Assembly (NCBI RefSeq): GCF_015711015.1
Contig: NZ_CP064653.1
Coordinates: forward strand, 2,542,001-2,606,000
DNA: 64,000 nucleotides
Source: Methylomonas sp. LL1
Lineage (GTDB): Bacteria > Pseudomonadota > Gammaproteobacteria > Methylococcales > Methylomonadaceae
Direction: 5' to 3'
Shown here: positions 27,775 to 38,069 of the stretch, piece by piece
How the letters are laid out: the number at the start of each line of letters is the position of its first letter
Position numbering within the stretch: position 1 is the stretch's first letter
Notes under the pieces: generated by a model
Databases searched by the model: none
Told to the model about the DNA's origin: nothing
Seen by the model: the letters and a program-made list of their open reading frames with translations, nothing else
Made by a program: the position numbers and the translations under genes

Positions 27775-29715
27775 ATGAGCGAACAGAGTGCTACCGAATT
27801 AGTCCATGGCCGCCGATTTCCGATAGGGGCGGAGCGAGTGCCCGGAAAGGGTGTGCATTTTCGTGTTTGGGCACCTGAAAAAAAGACAGTGAAACTGGTC
27901 ATGAATGCTCAGGGTAAAGATGCTGATCCTCAGACCGAGATTGAACTGCAAAGTGAGGGCAACGGTTATTTTTCGATCATGTCGCCGGATGCCTGCGCAG
28001 GAAGCTTGTACCGCTATTTGCTGGATGATGACCCGCAACCCTACCCTGATCCCGCCTCGCGTTTTCAACCTCAGGGTCCGCAAGGACCGTCGCAAGTGGT
28101 CGATGCTTTAAGCTTCGAATGGACGGACGCCGCCTGGCCGGGAATTGAAGCCCATGGGCAGGTCATTTATGAAATGCATATCGGCACGTTTACGCATGAA
28201 GGCAATTGGCTCGCCGCGGCCAAAGAATTGCCCGAGCTGGCGGCATTGGGCGTGACGGTGTTGGAAATCATGCCGGTGGCCGATTTTCCGGGGCGGTACG
28301 GCTGGGGATATGATGGTGTCAATTGGTTCGCGCCGACACGGCTTTATGGAACTCCGGACGAATTTCGTTATTTCGTTGACCAGGCCCATGCCGTGGGTCT
28401 CGGCGTTGTTCTGGATGTGGTGTTCAATCATTTGGGCCCGGATGGCAATTATCTATCCAAATTCTCCAGCGATTACTTTACGACGCGCTACCGGTGCGAT
28501 TGGGGTGATCCGCTAAATTTTGACGGGCCGAACTCAGGCGCCGTGCGTGAGTACGTACTCGCCAATAGTGCGTATTGGATCAAAGAGTTCCACCTTGACG
28601 GCCTACGGCTTGATGCAACCCAGCAAATTTTCGACAGCTCCGCGGAAAATATTATTGCAGCCATCGTGCAGGCAGTGCGTAGCGCCGGGACTCCGCGCAA
28701 GACCTTTATCGTCGGCGAGAATGAGCCGCAGGATGCAAAATTGTTTTTGCCTTCCGAACGCGGAGGCTTCGGCCTGGACGCTTTATGGAACGACGATTTC
28801 CACCATACCGCGATGGTAGCGATGACAGGGCGCGCCGATGCTTACTACAGCGATTACCGAGGTGTCGCTCAGGAGTTTATATCCACGTTCAAGCGAGGTT
28901 TTCTTTATCAAGGTCAATGGTACTCATGGCAAAACAAAACACGCGGAACCCCAGGTCTGGATATGCCGCCGACCAAATTCGTCAACTTCATCCAAAATCA
29001 CGATCAATTGGCTAATTCCGGCAGTGGCAAACGTGTCCACTCAATGACCAGCCCTAACCGCTACCGGGCTTTGACAACCCTATTCCTATTGGCGCCACAA
29101 ACACCCATGTTGTTTCAAGGCCAGGAGTTTGCCGCCAGCAGTCCGTTCTTTTATTTTGCCGACCATAAAGATGAAATTGCCCATTTGGTGGAGCGCGGGC
29201 GCTCTGATTTTCTGGCCCAGTTTCGTGCCTTGGCAACACCCGAGATGCAGGCCAGACTACCCGATCCGGGTGACCCGCAAACCTTTACCGCTTCAAAATT
29301 GGACTTGAATGAACGCAATCAGCATCAGGAAGAATATGCCCTGCACCGCGATTTGTTAAGCCTGCGCCGGAACGATCCGGTATTTCAGGCCAGCCAGCAA
29401 AGCCACCGTATCGATGGTGCTGTATTAAGCCAGGATGCATGGGTAATACGTTTTTTCGGGGAGAACTCGGGTGATGACCGGCTATTATTGGTTAACCTGA
29501 GCCGTGATCTTCGTCTGGTTCCGGCACCGGAACCGCTGTTGGCGCCGCCGAAGGATTGTGTCTGGGATGCGATGTGGTTCAGCGACGATCCTCGTTACGG
29601 TGGCACGGGCATGCCGCGCTGGCCCCTGAAAGGTCTGTGGTATCTTCAAGGCGAATCCGCCGTTGTGCTACAGCCTATTAACCAAGCAAAGGATGGTGTT
29701 GATCATGAACAATGA
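27775..29715 (+). CDS. treZ: malto-oligosyltrehalose trehalohydrolase TreZ
   Basis: 646 residues. N-terminal domain (GVHFRVWAPEKKTVKLVM), then a GH13 barrel: VIYEMHIGTFTHEGNW, VVLDVVFNHLGPDGNYL, nucleophile Asp in FHLDGLRLDATQQI, acid Glu in FIVGENEPQD, Asp in FIQNHDQLANS. It releases trehalose from the TreY product. Its 3' end overlaps the start of the next gene by 11 bp, so the two are co-translated. Together with treY and glgX this completes the TreXYZ route from glycogen to trehalose. Confidence 0.94.
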   Translation: MSEQSATELVHGRRFPIGAERVPGKGVHFRVWAPEKKTVKLVMNAQGKDADPQTEIELQSEGNGYFSIMSPDACAGSLYRYLLDDDPQPYPDPASRFQPQGPQGPSQVVDALSFEWTDAAWPGIEAHGQVIYEMHIGTFTHEGNWLAAAKELPELAALGVTVLEIMPVADFPGRYGWGYDGVNWFAPTRLYGTPDEFRYFVDQAHAVGLGVVLDVVFNHLGPDGNYLSKFSSDYFTTRYRCDWGDPLNFDGPNSGAVREYVLANSAYWIKEFHLDGLRLDATQQIFDSSAENIIAAIVQAVRSAGTPRKTFIVGENEPQDAKLFLPSERGGFGLDALWNDDFHHTAMVAMTGRADAYYSDYRGVAQEFISTFKRGFLYQGQWYSWQNKTRGTPGLDMPPTKFVNFIQNHDQLANSGSGKRVHSMTSPNRYRALTTLFLLAPQTPMLFQGQEFAASSPFFYFADHKDEIAHLVERGRSDFLAQFRALATPEMQARLPDPGDPQTFTASKLDLNERNQHQEEYALHRDLLSLRRNDPVFQASQQSHRIDGAVLSQDAWVIRFFGENSGDDRLLLVNLSRDLRLVPAPEPLLAPPKDCVWDAMWFSDDPRYGGTGMPRWPLKGLWYLQGESAVVLQPINQAKDGVDHEQ

Positions 29716-31768
29716 TATCGATATTCGAACCCATTGGACTGGGGACCCTGCCGAACAGGAAGAGTTGCTGACACGCGAATGGTTAGTCACCAACGGTCTT
29801 GGCGGTTATGCCTCCGGAACCCTATCGGGTGTGCCCACCCGCCGTTTCCACAGCCTTTTAACCGCCGCGCTCTCCGACCCTCGAGGCCGCTTCGTGATGC
29901 TCAATCAACTCAGCGAGCTGGTTCAGTTTCCCGATGGCAGCAGCCAAAAAATAGGCGGCATCGAATTGGCGGACGGATCGATCGATCTACAAGGCATGTC
30001 CAGTCTGCGCGAATTTCGCCTGGAATCCGGCTTGCCGGTATGGCGCTACGAACTGGCAGGCCATGTGATTGAAAAATGGATCATGATGCCTTACATGAGC
30101 AATACGGTTCTGGTGCGGTATCGCCTGGTTTCAGGAACAGGTCCGATACGGCTCAAGATTCGTTTAGCCGTGCATTTTCGTCGTCATGAGGCTTCTTTGG
30201 CCGAAGGCTTCCCGATGGATTCCTACGATCTTAAAGCTTCCGCCGGACGTCTTGAAATTCATGGGTTTTCAATTCCTCCCCTGCGGCTTTATGTCGATGG
30301 CGAGAACCCGGCATTCACGATTGAAACCAAACGCTTTAGCGACATTCTTTACCGTATAGAAGGACAAAGAGGCTACGAAGCCCAGGGTAATCTGTGGAGC
30401 CCCGGTTATTTTCGCGTTGACCTTGCCGCCGGTAAAGACGTCACCTTGATAGCGTCTGCGGAAAGCCGGGAAAGCACCCTGGCGCTGTCGCCTGTGGAGA
30501 CCTTTCAGACCGAACTGGACCGGCGTCGACGGTTGCTGGAAGCGGCGCGTCCGGAATTGGCTAAAGGCTTGGCTGCGCAGCTGGTGCTGGCGGCCGATCA
30601 ATTTATTATCGCGCCGGTTGAAAGAGGGACCGAAACGTCTCGTATCTGTGCAACCGGCGGTGATGTGCGGACCATCATTGCCGGTTATCATTGGTTTACC
30701 GATTGGGGACGGGACACGATGATCAGCCTCGAAGGCCTGACGCTAACGACAGGGCGACATACCGAGGCGGGACACATTCTGCGTACTTTTGCCCATCATC
30801 TGCGGGACGGCCTGATTCCCAACCTGTTTCCGGAAGGTGAAAGCGAGGGGGTGTATTACACCGCCGATGCGACGCTGTGGTTTTTCCATGCGCTGGATCG
30901 TTATCTCGAGCATACCGGAGACCGGGATTTGCTCAAGGAGTTGCTGCCCAAGCTATTGAATATCATCGAACATCACATTCACGGCACCCTCTTCGGTATC
31001 CATTGCGATCCTGCTGACGGTCTGCTGTTCCAGGGCGATCCACGTTACGCGTTGACCTGGATGGATGCCAAATTAGGCGATTGGGTGGTTACGCCGCGTC
31101 GCGGCAAAGCGGTTGAAATCAACGCCTTGTGGTACAACGCGTTGCGCCTGATGGAAAAATGGCTGCGGGAGGAAAACTCAAGCTCAAGTTCGATCGAGTT
31201 TGCAAAGCGCGCCGATGTCACCCGCCTTAGCTTCAATCAACGCTTTTGGAATCAAGAAACGGGTCACCTGTACGATGTGGTCGACGGTGAAAACGGTCAA
31301 GACGACCCGGCGTGTCGGCCCAATCAATTGTTCACTTTATCGCTATCCCATCCGGTATTGGATCAAACGCATTGGCAATCGGTATTTCAGACTATCAAAG
31401 ATCAACTGTTGACGCCGGTGGGCCTTAGAACCTTGTCCCCGGATCATCCCGACTATAAATCCCATTACCGTGGCGACCTTCGCGCCCGCGATGCCTCTTA
31501 TCATCAAGGCACGGTCTGGCCCTGGCTGCTGGGCCCCTACATTGATGCCTGGTTACGCGTTTATCCCGAGCAACGAAAAGACGCGCGCGACTATCTGGAT
31601 CAACTATTGGAAAGACATTTGCATGAGGCCTGTATCGGCTCCGTCAGCGAAGTTTTCGATGCCGAAAGCTTATTCACCCCGCGAGGCTGTATCGCTCAGG
31701 CATGGAGCGTGGCTGAGCTCCTTCGGGCCTGGGTCAAGGTCGCTGAAAACCCAAAGATGGTTAACTAA
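29705..31768 (+). CDS. amylo-alpha-1,6-glucosidase (GDE-type debranching enzyme)
   Basis: 687 residues from the ATG at 29705. An N-terminal glycogen-debranching domain (LLTREWLVTNGLGGYASGTL) is followed by an (alpha/alpha)6 amylo-1,6-glucosidase domain (YHWFTDWGRDTMISLEGLTL, then YHQGTVWPWLLGPYIDAWLR). The fold is unrelated to GlgX, so the cluster holds two different debranching activities. It is the last gene of the cluster; the start lies inside treZ. The 262 bp after it hold no gene. Confidence 0.92.
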   Translation: MNNDIDIRTHWTGDPAEQEELLTREWLVTNGLGGYASGTLSGVPTRRFHSLLTAALSDPRGRFVMLNQLSELVQFPDGSSQKIGGIELADGSIDLQGMSSLREFRLESGLPVWRYELAGHVIEKWIMMPYMSNTVLVRYRLVSGTGPIRLKIRLAVHFRRHEASLAEGFPMDSYDLKASAGRLEIHGFSIPPLRLYVDGENPAFTIETKRFSDILYRIEGQRGYEAQGNLWSPGYFRVDLAAGKDVTLIASAESRESTLALSPVETFQTELDRRRRLLEAARPELAKGLAAQLVLAADQFIIAPVERGTETSRICATGGDVRTIIAGYHWFTDWGRDTMISLEGLTLTTGRHTEAGHILRTFAHHLRDGLIPNLFPEGESEGVYYTADATLWFFHALDRYLEHTGDRDLLKELLPKLLNIIEHHIHGTLFGIHCDPADGLLFQGDPRYALTWMDAKLGDWVVTPRRGKAVEINALWYNALRLMEKWLREENSSSSSIEFAKRADVTRLSFNQRFWNQETGHLYDVVDGENGQDDPACRPNQLFTLSLSHPVLDQTHWQSVFQTIKDQLLTPVGLRTLSPDHPDYKSHYRGDLRARDASYHQGTVWPWLLGPYIDAWLRVYPEQRKDARDYLDQLLERHLHEACIGSVSEVFDAESLFTPRGCIAQAWSVAELLRAWVKVAENPKMVN

Positions 31769-32030
31769 AATTGGTTAGACGGGAAACTAGCCCCAGTCTC
31801 TACATCATTGGTGGGCGGAGCTAGACGTTTACGAGTAATGTTTGACACCGCACCGACACAACGTAGAAATCTCAGTAACTTATCACTATCGATCGCTTGG
31901 CAGGTGACAACTGAAGCCAAGCGATCATGTCAAATTTTCACGAACGTCCGTTAACGCCAGTATCGGATTTTGGGTTGAAAAACTATACCCATACAGAATC
32001 ACGCTGGCTTTCTTCACTTAGGAGTATCCC

Positions 32031-32381
32031 ATGCATCAACATTCCCAATCCGAACATGCCACGCAAGCCTGTATAGAGGCGTGCAGCAGTTGCCATCAGA
32101 TTTGCCTACAAACCGCCATGAACCACTGTCTGGAAACGGGGGGTAAACATGTCAAAGCCAAACATTTGCGACTGATGATGAACTGTGCCGAAATCTGTCA
32201 GGCTTCGGCTAATTTTCAGCTGACCGGCTCGCATTTTCTGCCCCGTCTTCACGAACTTTGTGCGGAGATCTGCGAGGCCTGCGCGGCCGAATGCGATGAG
32301 ATCGGCGATATGAACGACTGTGTCGTCGCCTGTCAGAAATGCGCCGACAGTTGCCGGCAAATGCTCAGTACTCAGCATTAA
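32031..32381 (+). CDS. four-helix-bundle copper storage protein (Csp, DUF326 type)
   Basis: 116 residues with 15 cysteines, mostly in CxxxC pairs along helices ([39 protein letters not shown]). This is the pattern of Csp proteins, whose helices line a core that binds many Cu(I) ions. There is no signal peptide, so it is the cytosolic (Csp3) kind. An AGGAG ribosome site precedes the ATG. The family is known from methanotrophs, which need copper for particulate methane monooxygenase, but it is also widespread elsewhere. Confidence 0.9.
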   Translation: MHQHSQSEHATQACIEACSSCHQICLQTAMNHCLETGGKHVKAKHLRLMMNCAEICQASANFQLTGSHFLPRLHELCAEICEACAAECDEIGDMNDCVVACQKCADSCRQMLSTQH

Positions 32382-32401
32382 GCGCTTTAACTTCCACCAT
32401 C

Positions 32402-33730
32402 ATGTTACCTATTGCCAGGCATGCACTGTCAATCACGGCGATGGCGCTCATGCTGTCGGCATGCGGCGAATCGGCACAGTTGCCGATTTCGGCCGGCATT
32501 GGTCTTAATCCTCAACTGCCGCCACCCAATCCAACCTGGATTCCAACGATCAACATCGCTCAGGTTGTGGGCTGGCCGGCCAATACTAAACCCATACCGG
32601 CATCTGGCATGAGGGTCAACGCCTTTGCCGGCAATCTCGACCATCCGCGTTGGCTCTACGTTCTACCGAATGGTGATGTTCTGGTGGCCGAGACCAATGC
32701 TCCGCAGCGGCCCGACGATGGGGCTGGCATCAAAGGCTGGTTAATGAAATGGGCAATGAACAAGGCTGGAGCCGGCATGCCAAGCGCCAATCGCATTACC
32801 TTGCTGCGCGATAGCGATGGCGACGGCGTGGCTGAAACGCGAACGGTGTTCATTGAGGAGCTCAACTCGCCGTTCGGCATGGCGTTGGTAGGCGACAATT
32901 TCTACGTGGCCAACACGGATGCACTGATAAAGTTTCACTATAACGACGGCGAAACTCATATCGCTGAACCTGGCATCAAGGTACTGGATTTACCGGCAGG
33001 TCCCATCAATCACCACTGGACTAAAAACCTGTTGGCCAGTCGCGATGGCACACGGCTCTATGTGACGGTGGGATCGAACAGTAATGTCGGCGAAAATGGT
33101 ATCGATCAGGAGTTAGAACGTGCCGCCATCTGGGAAGTCGATCCGCGGAACAGCAGTTACCGGGTGTACGCGTCCGGCCTGCGCAATCCCAATGGGCTTG
33201 CCTGGGAGCCGGAGGGCGGCGCACTTTGGACGGTGGTCAATGAGCGCGATGAAATCGGTAGTGATCTGGTACCGGATTATCTGACTTCGGTTCCCGAAGG
33301 TAGTTTCTTTGGCTGGCCTTACAGCTACTACGGCCAGCATCCGGATCAACGCGTACAGCCTCAACGTCCCGATCTGGTGGCAACAGCCAAGGTGCCGGAC
33401 TACGCACTTGGGCCGCATACGGCCTCACTCGGCCTGGTTTATTCCCACAACGCCAATTGGCCCACGCCGTTCAATAACGGGGTTTTCATCGGCCAGCACG
33501 GTTCGTGGAATCGTGAGCCTCGCAGTGGTTACCGGGTCATCTTCGTGCCTTTCCAGGCAGGCAAACCCAGCGGAGAACCCATCGATATCCTGAGCGGTTT
33601 TATTAGCGCAGACGATGAAGCCTACGGTAGGCCGGTGGGTGTCGCGCTCGATAAACGGGCAGCATTGTTGGTGGCTGATGACGGTGGCAACACCATTTGG
33701 CGGGTCACAGCTTTGGTCCCTAAACAGTAA
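32402..33730 (+). CDS. sorbosone dehydrogenase-like PQQ-type beta-propeller lipoprotein
   Basis: 442 residues from the ATG at 32402. A signal peptide ends in the lipobox LMLSAC (Cys about residue 20). The rest is a glucose/sorbosone dehydrogenase-type propeller: [80 protein letters not shown]. Such proteins oxidise sugars with PQQ in the periplasm, but many members have no tested activity. It starts 20 bp after the copper-storage gene, which hints at one transcript. Confidence 0.88.
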   Translation: MLPIARHALSITAMALMLSACGESAQLPISAGIGLNPQLPPPNPTWIPTINIAQVVGWPANTKPIPASGMRVNAFAGNLDHPRWLYVLPNGDVLVAETNAPQRPDDGAGIKGWLMKWAMNKAGAGMPSANRITLLRDSDGDGVAETRTVFIEELNSPFGMALVGDNFYVANTDALIKFHYNDGETHIAEPGIKVLDLPAGPINHHWTKNLLASRDGTRLYVTVGSNSNVGENGIDQELERAAIWEVDPRNSSYRVYASGLRNPNGLAWEPEGGALWTVVNERDEIGSDLVPDYLTSVPEGSFFGWPYSYYGQHPDQRVQPQRPDLVATAKVPDYALGPHTASLGLVYSHNANWPTPFNNGVFIGQHGSWNREPRSGYRVIFVPFQAGKPSGEPIDILSGFISADDEAYGRPVGVALDKRAALLVADDGGNTIWRVTALVPKQ

Positions 33731-33810
33731 AACAACCTTTACGCTGACAGGTTTACGCCCCCTATTCAAGCCATTTTGGCATTCAAATTCACCGCAAACA
33801 GGAGACATCA

Positions 33811-34134
33811 ATGTCCAGCGCCGGTTATCAGGAACCTATAGAAATCCTATCCAAAGAAACACGCGATATGCACCGCGCCCTTGTATCGCTGATGGAGGAA
33901 TTGGACGCCATCGATAATTACAACCAACGTGCCAATGTTTGTACGGATGCGCCGCTCAAGGCCATTTTCGAACACAATCGGGACGAAGAAAAGGAACACG
34001 CCGCGATGCTGCTGGAGTGGATTCGGCGGCAGGATTCCAGCTTTTCCAACAAACTCAACCTCTACTTGTTTTCTGACAAACCCATTGCACATTCAAATGT
34101 AGCGGAACAAACCCAAACCGGAGGCACAATATGA
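33811..34134 (+). CDS. encapsulated-ferritin-type (EncFtn) protein without encapsulin neighbour
   Basis: 107 residues. [20 protein letters not shown] and [20 protein letters not shown] match the EncFtn family, whose dimers form a di-iron ferroxidase site. The expected ligands Glu30, Glu60 and His63 are present; the Trp before the active-site Tyr in known members is Asn36 here. The C-terminus ([12 protein letters not shown]) lacks the short encapsulin-targeting tail, and no encapsulin gene is in the window. GGAG lies upstream of the ATG, and the gene overlaps the next by 4 bp (ATGA). Confidence 0.85.
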   Translation: MSSAGYQEPIEILSKETRDMHRALVSLMEELDAIDNYNQRANVCTDAPLKAIFEHNRDEEKEHAAMLLEWIRRQDSSFSNKLNLYLFSDKPIAHSNVAEQTQTGGTI

Positions 34135-34952
34135 GCACCATCAACACCCAAGACGGCACAGAGATTTACTACAAGGATTGGGGCTCCGGACAACCCGTTG
34201 TATTCAGCCATGGCTGGCCGCTGACCGCCGATGCCTGGGAAAGCCAAATGGTCTATCTGGTATCCCATGGCTTTCGTTGCATTGCTCATGATAGACGCGG
34301 TCACGGCCGCTCCAGTCAGACGTGGCTGGGAAACGATATGGAAACCTATGCCGATGATCTGTCTGAACTGATCGAAATATTAGACCTGAACAATGTGACT
34401 TTGGTGGGACATTCGACCGGTGGTGGCGAGGTAGCTCGCTATATTGGCCGTCATGGCTGCCGGCGAATTGCCAAAGCGGTGTTGATGGGCTCGGTTTCAC
34501 CGCTGATGCTGAAGACAGAAGCGAATCCCGGTGGTCTGCCCATCGAGACCTTTGACACCATCCGCGCGGGGGTAGCTGCCGACCGGTCGCAATTTTTCAA
34601 GGATCTCACCACACCTTTTTACGGTGCCAACAGACCCGACGCCACTATCAGTCAGGGTGTCCGCGATGCGTTCTGGTTTCAGGCTATGCAGGGTGGACTC
34701 AAAAACCAGCTTGACTGCATTAGGGCCTTTTCCGAGACCGATTTCACGGATGACCTGAAGAAATTCGAGATACCGACCTTGATTATCCACGGCGACGACG
34801 ACCAGATTGTACCCATCGCCACCACGGCACTTGCTACACCCAAATTCATCCAAAATGCGACCTTGAAGATTTATCCTGGAGGCCCGCATGGTTTGGCCGA
34901 CACACATAAAGATCAACTGAATAAAGACTTGTTGGCATTTCTCAATGCCTGA
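34131..34952 (+). CDS. alpha/beta hydrolase, non-haem chloroperoxidase-like
   Basis: 273 residues. Start [20 protein letters not shown], oxyanion region SHGWPL, nucleophile Ser in [18 protein letters not shown], acid Asp in [12 protein letters not shown], His in [12 protein letters not shown]. This is the cofactor-free chloroperoxidase/perhydrolase group of alpha/beta hydrolases. The true substrate is unknown. Its start overlaps the EncFtn stop (ATGA), so translation is coupled. A link to oxidative stress or iron is inference only. Confidence 0.9.
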   Translation: MSTINTQDGTEIYYKDWGSGQPVVFSHGWPLTADAWESQMVYLVSHGFRCIAHDRRGHGRSSQTWLGNDMETYADDLSELIEILDLNNVTLVGHSTGGGEVARYIGRHGCRRIAKAVLMGSVSPLMLKTEANPGGLPIETFDTIRAGVAADRSQFFKDLTTPFYGANRPDATISQGVRDAFWFQAMQGGLKNQLDCIRAFSETDFTDDLKKFEIPTLIIHGDDDQIVPIATTALATPKFIQNATLKIYPGGPHGLADTHKDQLNKDLLAFLNA

Positions 34953-35255
34953 ATACATGAGATGTGCGGGGCTGCTGCCAAGGCCTATAGAGCTGGCGCC
35001 GAAAAAATTCAACAGCCCGTTAAGTGAAAGGCCTGCAACGTTTGGATGTCGGTTTTCAGGACGGCATTACTGTCATAATGGAACCGGGGAAAATAAAAGA
35101 AACACTGCAGATGGCCGCCTGATTCAGATCAACTTTACACCCGATTTGACTATTTCTCGTGTAAAAACACTAGGACTAATCAAGATAGATTTAAATCCAG
35201 AAAACTCACTGAACGGCTGAATTGCCAATGCGTCCTTGCACAGGCTTATATCAAC
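34953..35255. other. intergenic region, no gene seen
   Basis: Region between the hydrolase gene and the convergent EF-hand gene. One ORF runs through it but does not read like a protein I know and has no clear start site. Nothing else noted. Confidence 0.45.
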
Positions 35256-35630
35256 TTACTTAACTTCACCTTCTCGTTTGGTTTCCATTTTCAGGTTTTG
35301 GTATTCATGCTGCTCTAGCTTGCCATCATTTCCCGCATCGACTTTGTCGAAGGTCTGCAGCAAGTAAGGGAAGTTTTGTAATTCACTTTTCGTCACGAAA
35401 TGATCGCCATTGACATCGGCTTCGGCAAATGTGGGTAATTTTCCCTTGCCATCCGCTGGTTTTTTGGCAGGACTAGTTTGCGAATTTTGATTACTTGAAT
35501 TTGATGTCTCGGCGTATGCAGGATTAATCACAATAGAAAGTCCAATGCCTATCAGTGCGGCTATACGGATCATATTGGGCGCCAAACTGGTATTGTTAGA
35601 TGGTTTTGTAGTGTGTTTTTTTATATTCAT
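35256..35630 (-). CDS. secreted EF-hand protein
   Basis: 124 residues. A signal peptide (hydrophobic core IRIAALIGIGLSIVI) ends in AYA, giving an exported protein. A low-complexity Ser/Gln/Lys linker follows. Two EF-hand loops come next: DVNGDHFVTKSE and DAGNDGKLEQHE, each with Asp/Asn at the main calcium positions. It is probably a periplasmic calcium-binding protein of unknown role. It stands alone on its strand. Confidence 0.85.
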   Translation of the reverse strand: MNIKKHTTKPSNNTSLAPNMIRIAALIGIGLSIVINPAYAETSNSSNQNSQTSPAKKPADGKGKLPTFAEADVNGDHFVTKSELQNFPYLLQTFDKVDAGNDGKLEQHEYQNLKMETKREGEVK

Positions 35631-36373
35631 AGTAATTTACCTTGATAAGTAATAATCGGATTTTTTGAAATGCTTTAAAAAAGCATTTTTTACTTGTCTT
35701 GCATTTTAATTAGACTTTATAAAAAATAACTCTATCTATAATTTTGAAATATACTTTTTGGTATTGGCTTTGCATCATATTTTTAAGCCTAGATAATTAG
35801 TTTATGCCAACACAACTGTAATCTACATCAACCATTCGCGTCGGTTCGGTGGCGTACATAATTATTTTTTTCAAATTGCTGCGCTTTTAGGAAATCTGAA
35901 TAATTCAGTTAAGTGCTTAGCAACAAATCACCATGCATTAGAATAGCGGGATGTTAAATGCTGCGAAAGCGATGGGATGAGCGTAAAACCGATTGAATTG
36001 AGCGGAAGCAACTGCTGCCGATTATAAAGAAGGGTACGATTGGCGAGAACGGGAGCGTGCGCAGACTACGCAGCACTCGAAGTCGGGACATCGGGGAGCA
36101 CCCTTGACCCGAGCCGGAGGAAATTGCCCTCGAACCCAGAACGAAATCGCATTCCCGATTGCCCCACTTTCAACTCCGTCGAACCGCCTGGAAAAACTGC
36201 TCCGATCTACAAGGTGATATTGCAAAACTGCTATATCACGAACGATAAAGTCAGCCATTTGCTAGATGTGTGCTCGGTAAGACTGACTTTAACCTGCCCC
36301 TAATCAAAGCTTAAGAACATTTTAAGGAAGCTTATATAGAATTTGCTGCAATTGAATAACCCGTGGAGTAATT
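35631..36373. other. AT-rich intergenic region with one hairpin
   Basis: About 740 bp. Near the EF-hand gene is a hairpin AAATGCTTT, 3 bp, AAAGCATTT (35668-35688) followed by a T-run, in the upstream region of that gene. Short ORFs on both strands in 36022-36303 overlap one another and do not look coding. Composition is lower in GC than the neighbouring metabolic genes. Confidence 0.5.
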
Positions 36374-36559
36374 ATGAACGACTCGAATACTTTAATGAAT
36401 CAATATATCAGCGAAACAAGCATCCGCCGCAGTACTTATGTCACAATTGATGGTATCGTTAAATATTGCATAACAGCTCCGCTGCTTGAACTGCCGCTCG
36501 ATTTTAAGGAATGGTACAAACCAACGCAGAGTAACACCACCCAACTTTATCCGATGTAA
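36374..36559 (+). CDS. short hypothetical ORF
   Basis: 61 residues with GGAG 5-6 nt before the ATG, which is the main reason to list it. I recognise no family, and a longer ORF lies on the opposite strand over the same bases. It may be a relic within the debris island. The bases 36560-36790 after it hold no gene. Confidence 0.25.
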   Translation: MNDSNTLMNQYISETSIRRSTYVTIDGIVKYCITAPLLELPLDFKEWYKPTQSNTTQLYPM

Positions 36560-36790
36560 CTCTGGCCTCACAGGAGTTACTTCTGAACCATCAATTTCAC
36601 AACTCAGAATCTTTCCATGCTTACGCAATTCTGGAATAGTAACTACTGAAGATCAATAATCAAGCTGAAAAAAGATACGCTCATCTGACCGTAAGCGGTC
36701 TATCAACAAGATCACTTCAATATCCACGATGGCATTAAAAATTTTAAAACTTATTAAACAATTAAATTACATCCCTTTTTGGAGTTAAGC

Positions 36791-37180
36791 ATGAGAAAAA
36801 ATAATGTATCAACAATGTTGATGGTTTCCGCATTAGCTACTGGTTGTGCATCCATGAGTGGCTGGCGACCGATTGTCGATCCTCGCATGGACCAACATCC
36901 AGAAACCGTTCAGCGCGACATGGTGGAGTGTAAAGCGCTGGCCGATCAAGCATCGGATATCACGAAAGAAGTCGCGATGGGCGCAGGTGTTGGTGCCGTA
37001 ACTGGTGCAGCTGGTGGTGCTGCTGTTGGCGCTATAGCGGGTAGTGCTGCAACAGGTGCCGCAGGTGGCGCTATTTTGGCCATTCCCGCTGGATTGTGGA
37101 AAGGTTATGAAGCAAACGAGGACTTTAAGCGAGCATTTAAAACATGCATGCGTCAACGCGGCCATACACTGGTCAACTAA
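36791..37180 (+). CDS. glycine-zipper lipoprotein
   Basis: 129 residues from the ATG at 36791, preceded by GGAG 6 nt upstream. A signal peptide ends in the lipobox LATGCAS (Cys about residue 19). Residues about 65-105 are a glycine-zipper double-helix region (GAGVGAVTGAAGGAAVGAIA), as in small outer-membrane-associated lipoproteins. The exact role is unknown. Confidence 0.8.
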   Translation: MRKNNVSTMLMVSALATGCASMSGWRPIVDPRMDQHPETVQRDMVECKALADQASDITKEVAMGAGVGAVTGAAGGAAVGAIAGSAATGAAGGAILAIPAGLWKGYEANEDFKRAFKTCMRQRGHTLVN

Positions 37181-37354
37181 AGGTATAGGTAATTCACCCC
37201 GGTGACAAACACGTGTCGACTCATATTACGGTTATATAGCCAGGCTTGGGGAATTGTGTTGAACAAATGCTGGCGAGGCGTTCTTGCGCCTTGACAGCAG
37301 ACTGTCGTATTGCGCGATACTCTAGTTTTTTAAAGATATGATTTTTTTCGACAC

Positions 37355-37710
37355 ATGACTACACTGTCTCAACGTTTCGCCATTGGCGACCCTTACGGTT
37401 CTAGATCGTCGGAGTGGGTAATCATGTGGAAAACAACTGCGAGTGATGTTTACGTGGTAACTCGAACACTCGGAGAAACCTTTAAGGCCAGTATTCACGA
37501 AAGTGGAAGATGCCACGTTCGAGGACCAGACCCTAAACATTGGCGTTCTCCCGGAATTCCAACTCGATTCTTAGATACTTGGTCAATCGACCCCAACGCT
37601 CACTACACTTTTCCTTTCAGCATCATCATTCCAGAACCGGAGTTGCGAACTGGAGAGTGGGCTCGGCACCGCGACAAAGGAACTGTATGGATAACTGCAA
37701 ACCCAGAACA
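37355..37710 (+). pseudogene. hypothetical gene truncated at its 3' end by IS copy B
   Basis: An ORF from 37355 gives about 118 residues (WVIMWKTTASDVYVVTRTLG, then SIHESGRCHVRG, ending ELRTGEWARHRDKGTVWITA) before the IS begins at 37711. It runs on for a few IS-encoded residues to a stop. I do not recognise the family. The rest of the gene is not found on the other side of the IS, where a traG stump lies instead, so the IS marks a deletion junction. Confidence 0.6.
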
Positions 37711-37772
37711 TGATGTGGCTACACTAAACCGGACACACTTTTTAAAATAACCTGAAAAAGCGTGAATCCAAA

Positions 37773-38069
37773 ATGAGCCAAGAAAAACCCAATACCTATA
37801 CAGCCGAATTCAGAGCCTCAGCCGTCAAGTTGGCGAATGAATCCGATAAACCGATCAGCCAGGTAGCCCAGGATCTTGGCATTAACGTCAATACCTTGCA
37901 TACCTGGATAGGAAAATACAGTCGCCCCAAAGACAGCAATAAAGCGGTCCGTACCGATGAACATCTGTACGATGAACTCAAGCGCCTTAAGAAGGAAGTG
38001 GCCCGATTGACCGAGGAGCGCGATTTACTAAAAAAGGCAGCGGCGTACTTCGCCAAGGAACAAAGATGA
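37773..38069 (+). CDS. IS3-family OrfA (copy B)
   Basis: 98 residues: an N-terminal helix-turn-helix ([20 protein letters not shown]) and a C-terminal leucine zipper ([19 protein letters not shown]). It binds the IS ends. The stop overlaps the orfB start (ATGA). The heptamer A AAA AAG at 38030-38036 lies in the right frame for a -1 ribosomal shift into orfB, the usual way IS3 elements make the OrfAB transposase. Confidence 0.93.
   Translation: MSQEKPNTYTAEFRASAVKLANESDKPISQVAQDLGINVNTLHTWIGKYSRPKDSNKAVRTDEHLYDELKRLKKEVARLTEERDLLKKAAAYFAKEQR
38030..38036 (+). promoter_or_regulatory. programmed -1 frameshift heptamer in IS copy B
   Basis: A_AAA_AAG in the orfA frame, upstream of the orfA stop. 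orfB is in the -1 frame, so slippage here would fuse OrfA to OrfB. The same site is at 42026-42032 (minus strand) in copy C. Confidence 0.6.

Noticed and set aside
36022-36303. Overlapping ORFs on both strands
   Set aside because: Neither has a ribosome site or protein-like composition; they occupy the same bases.
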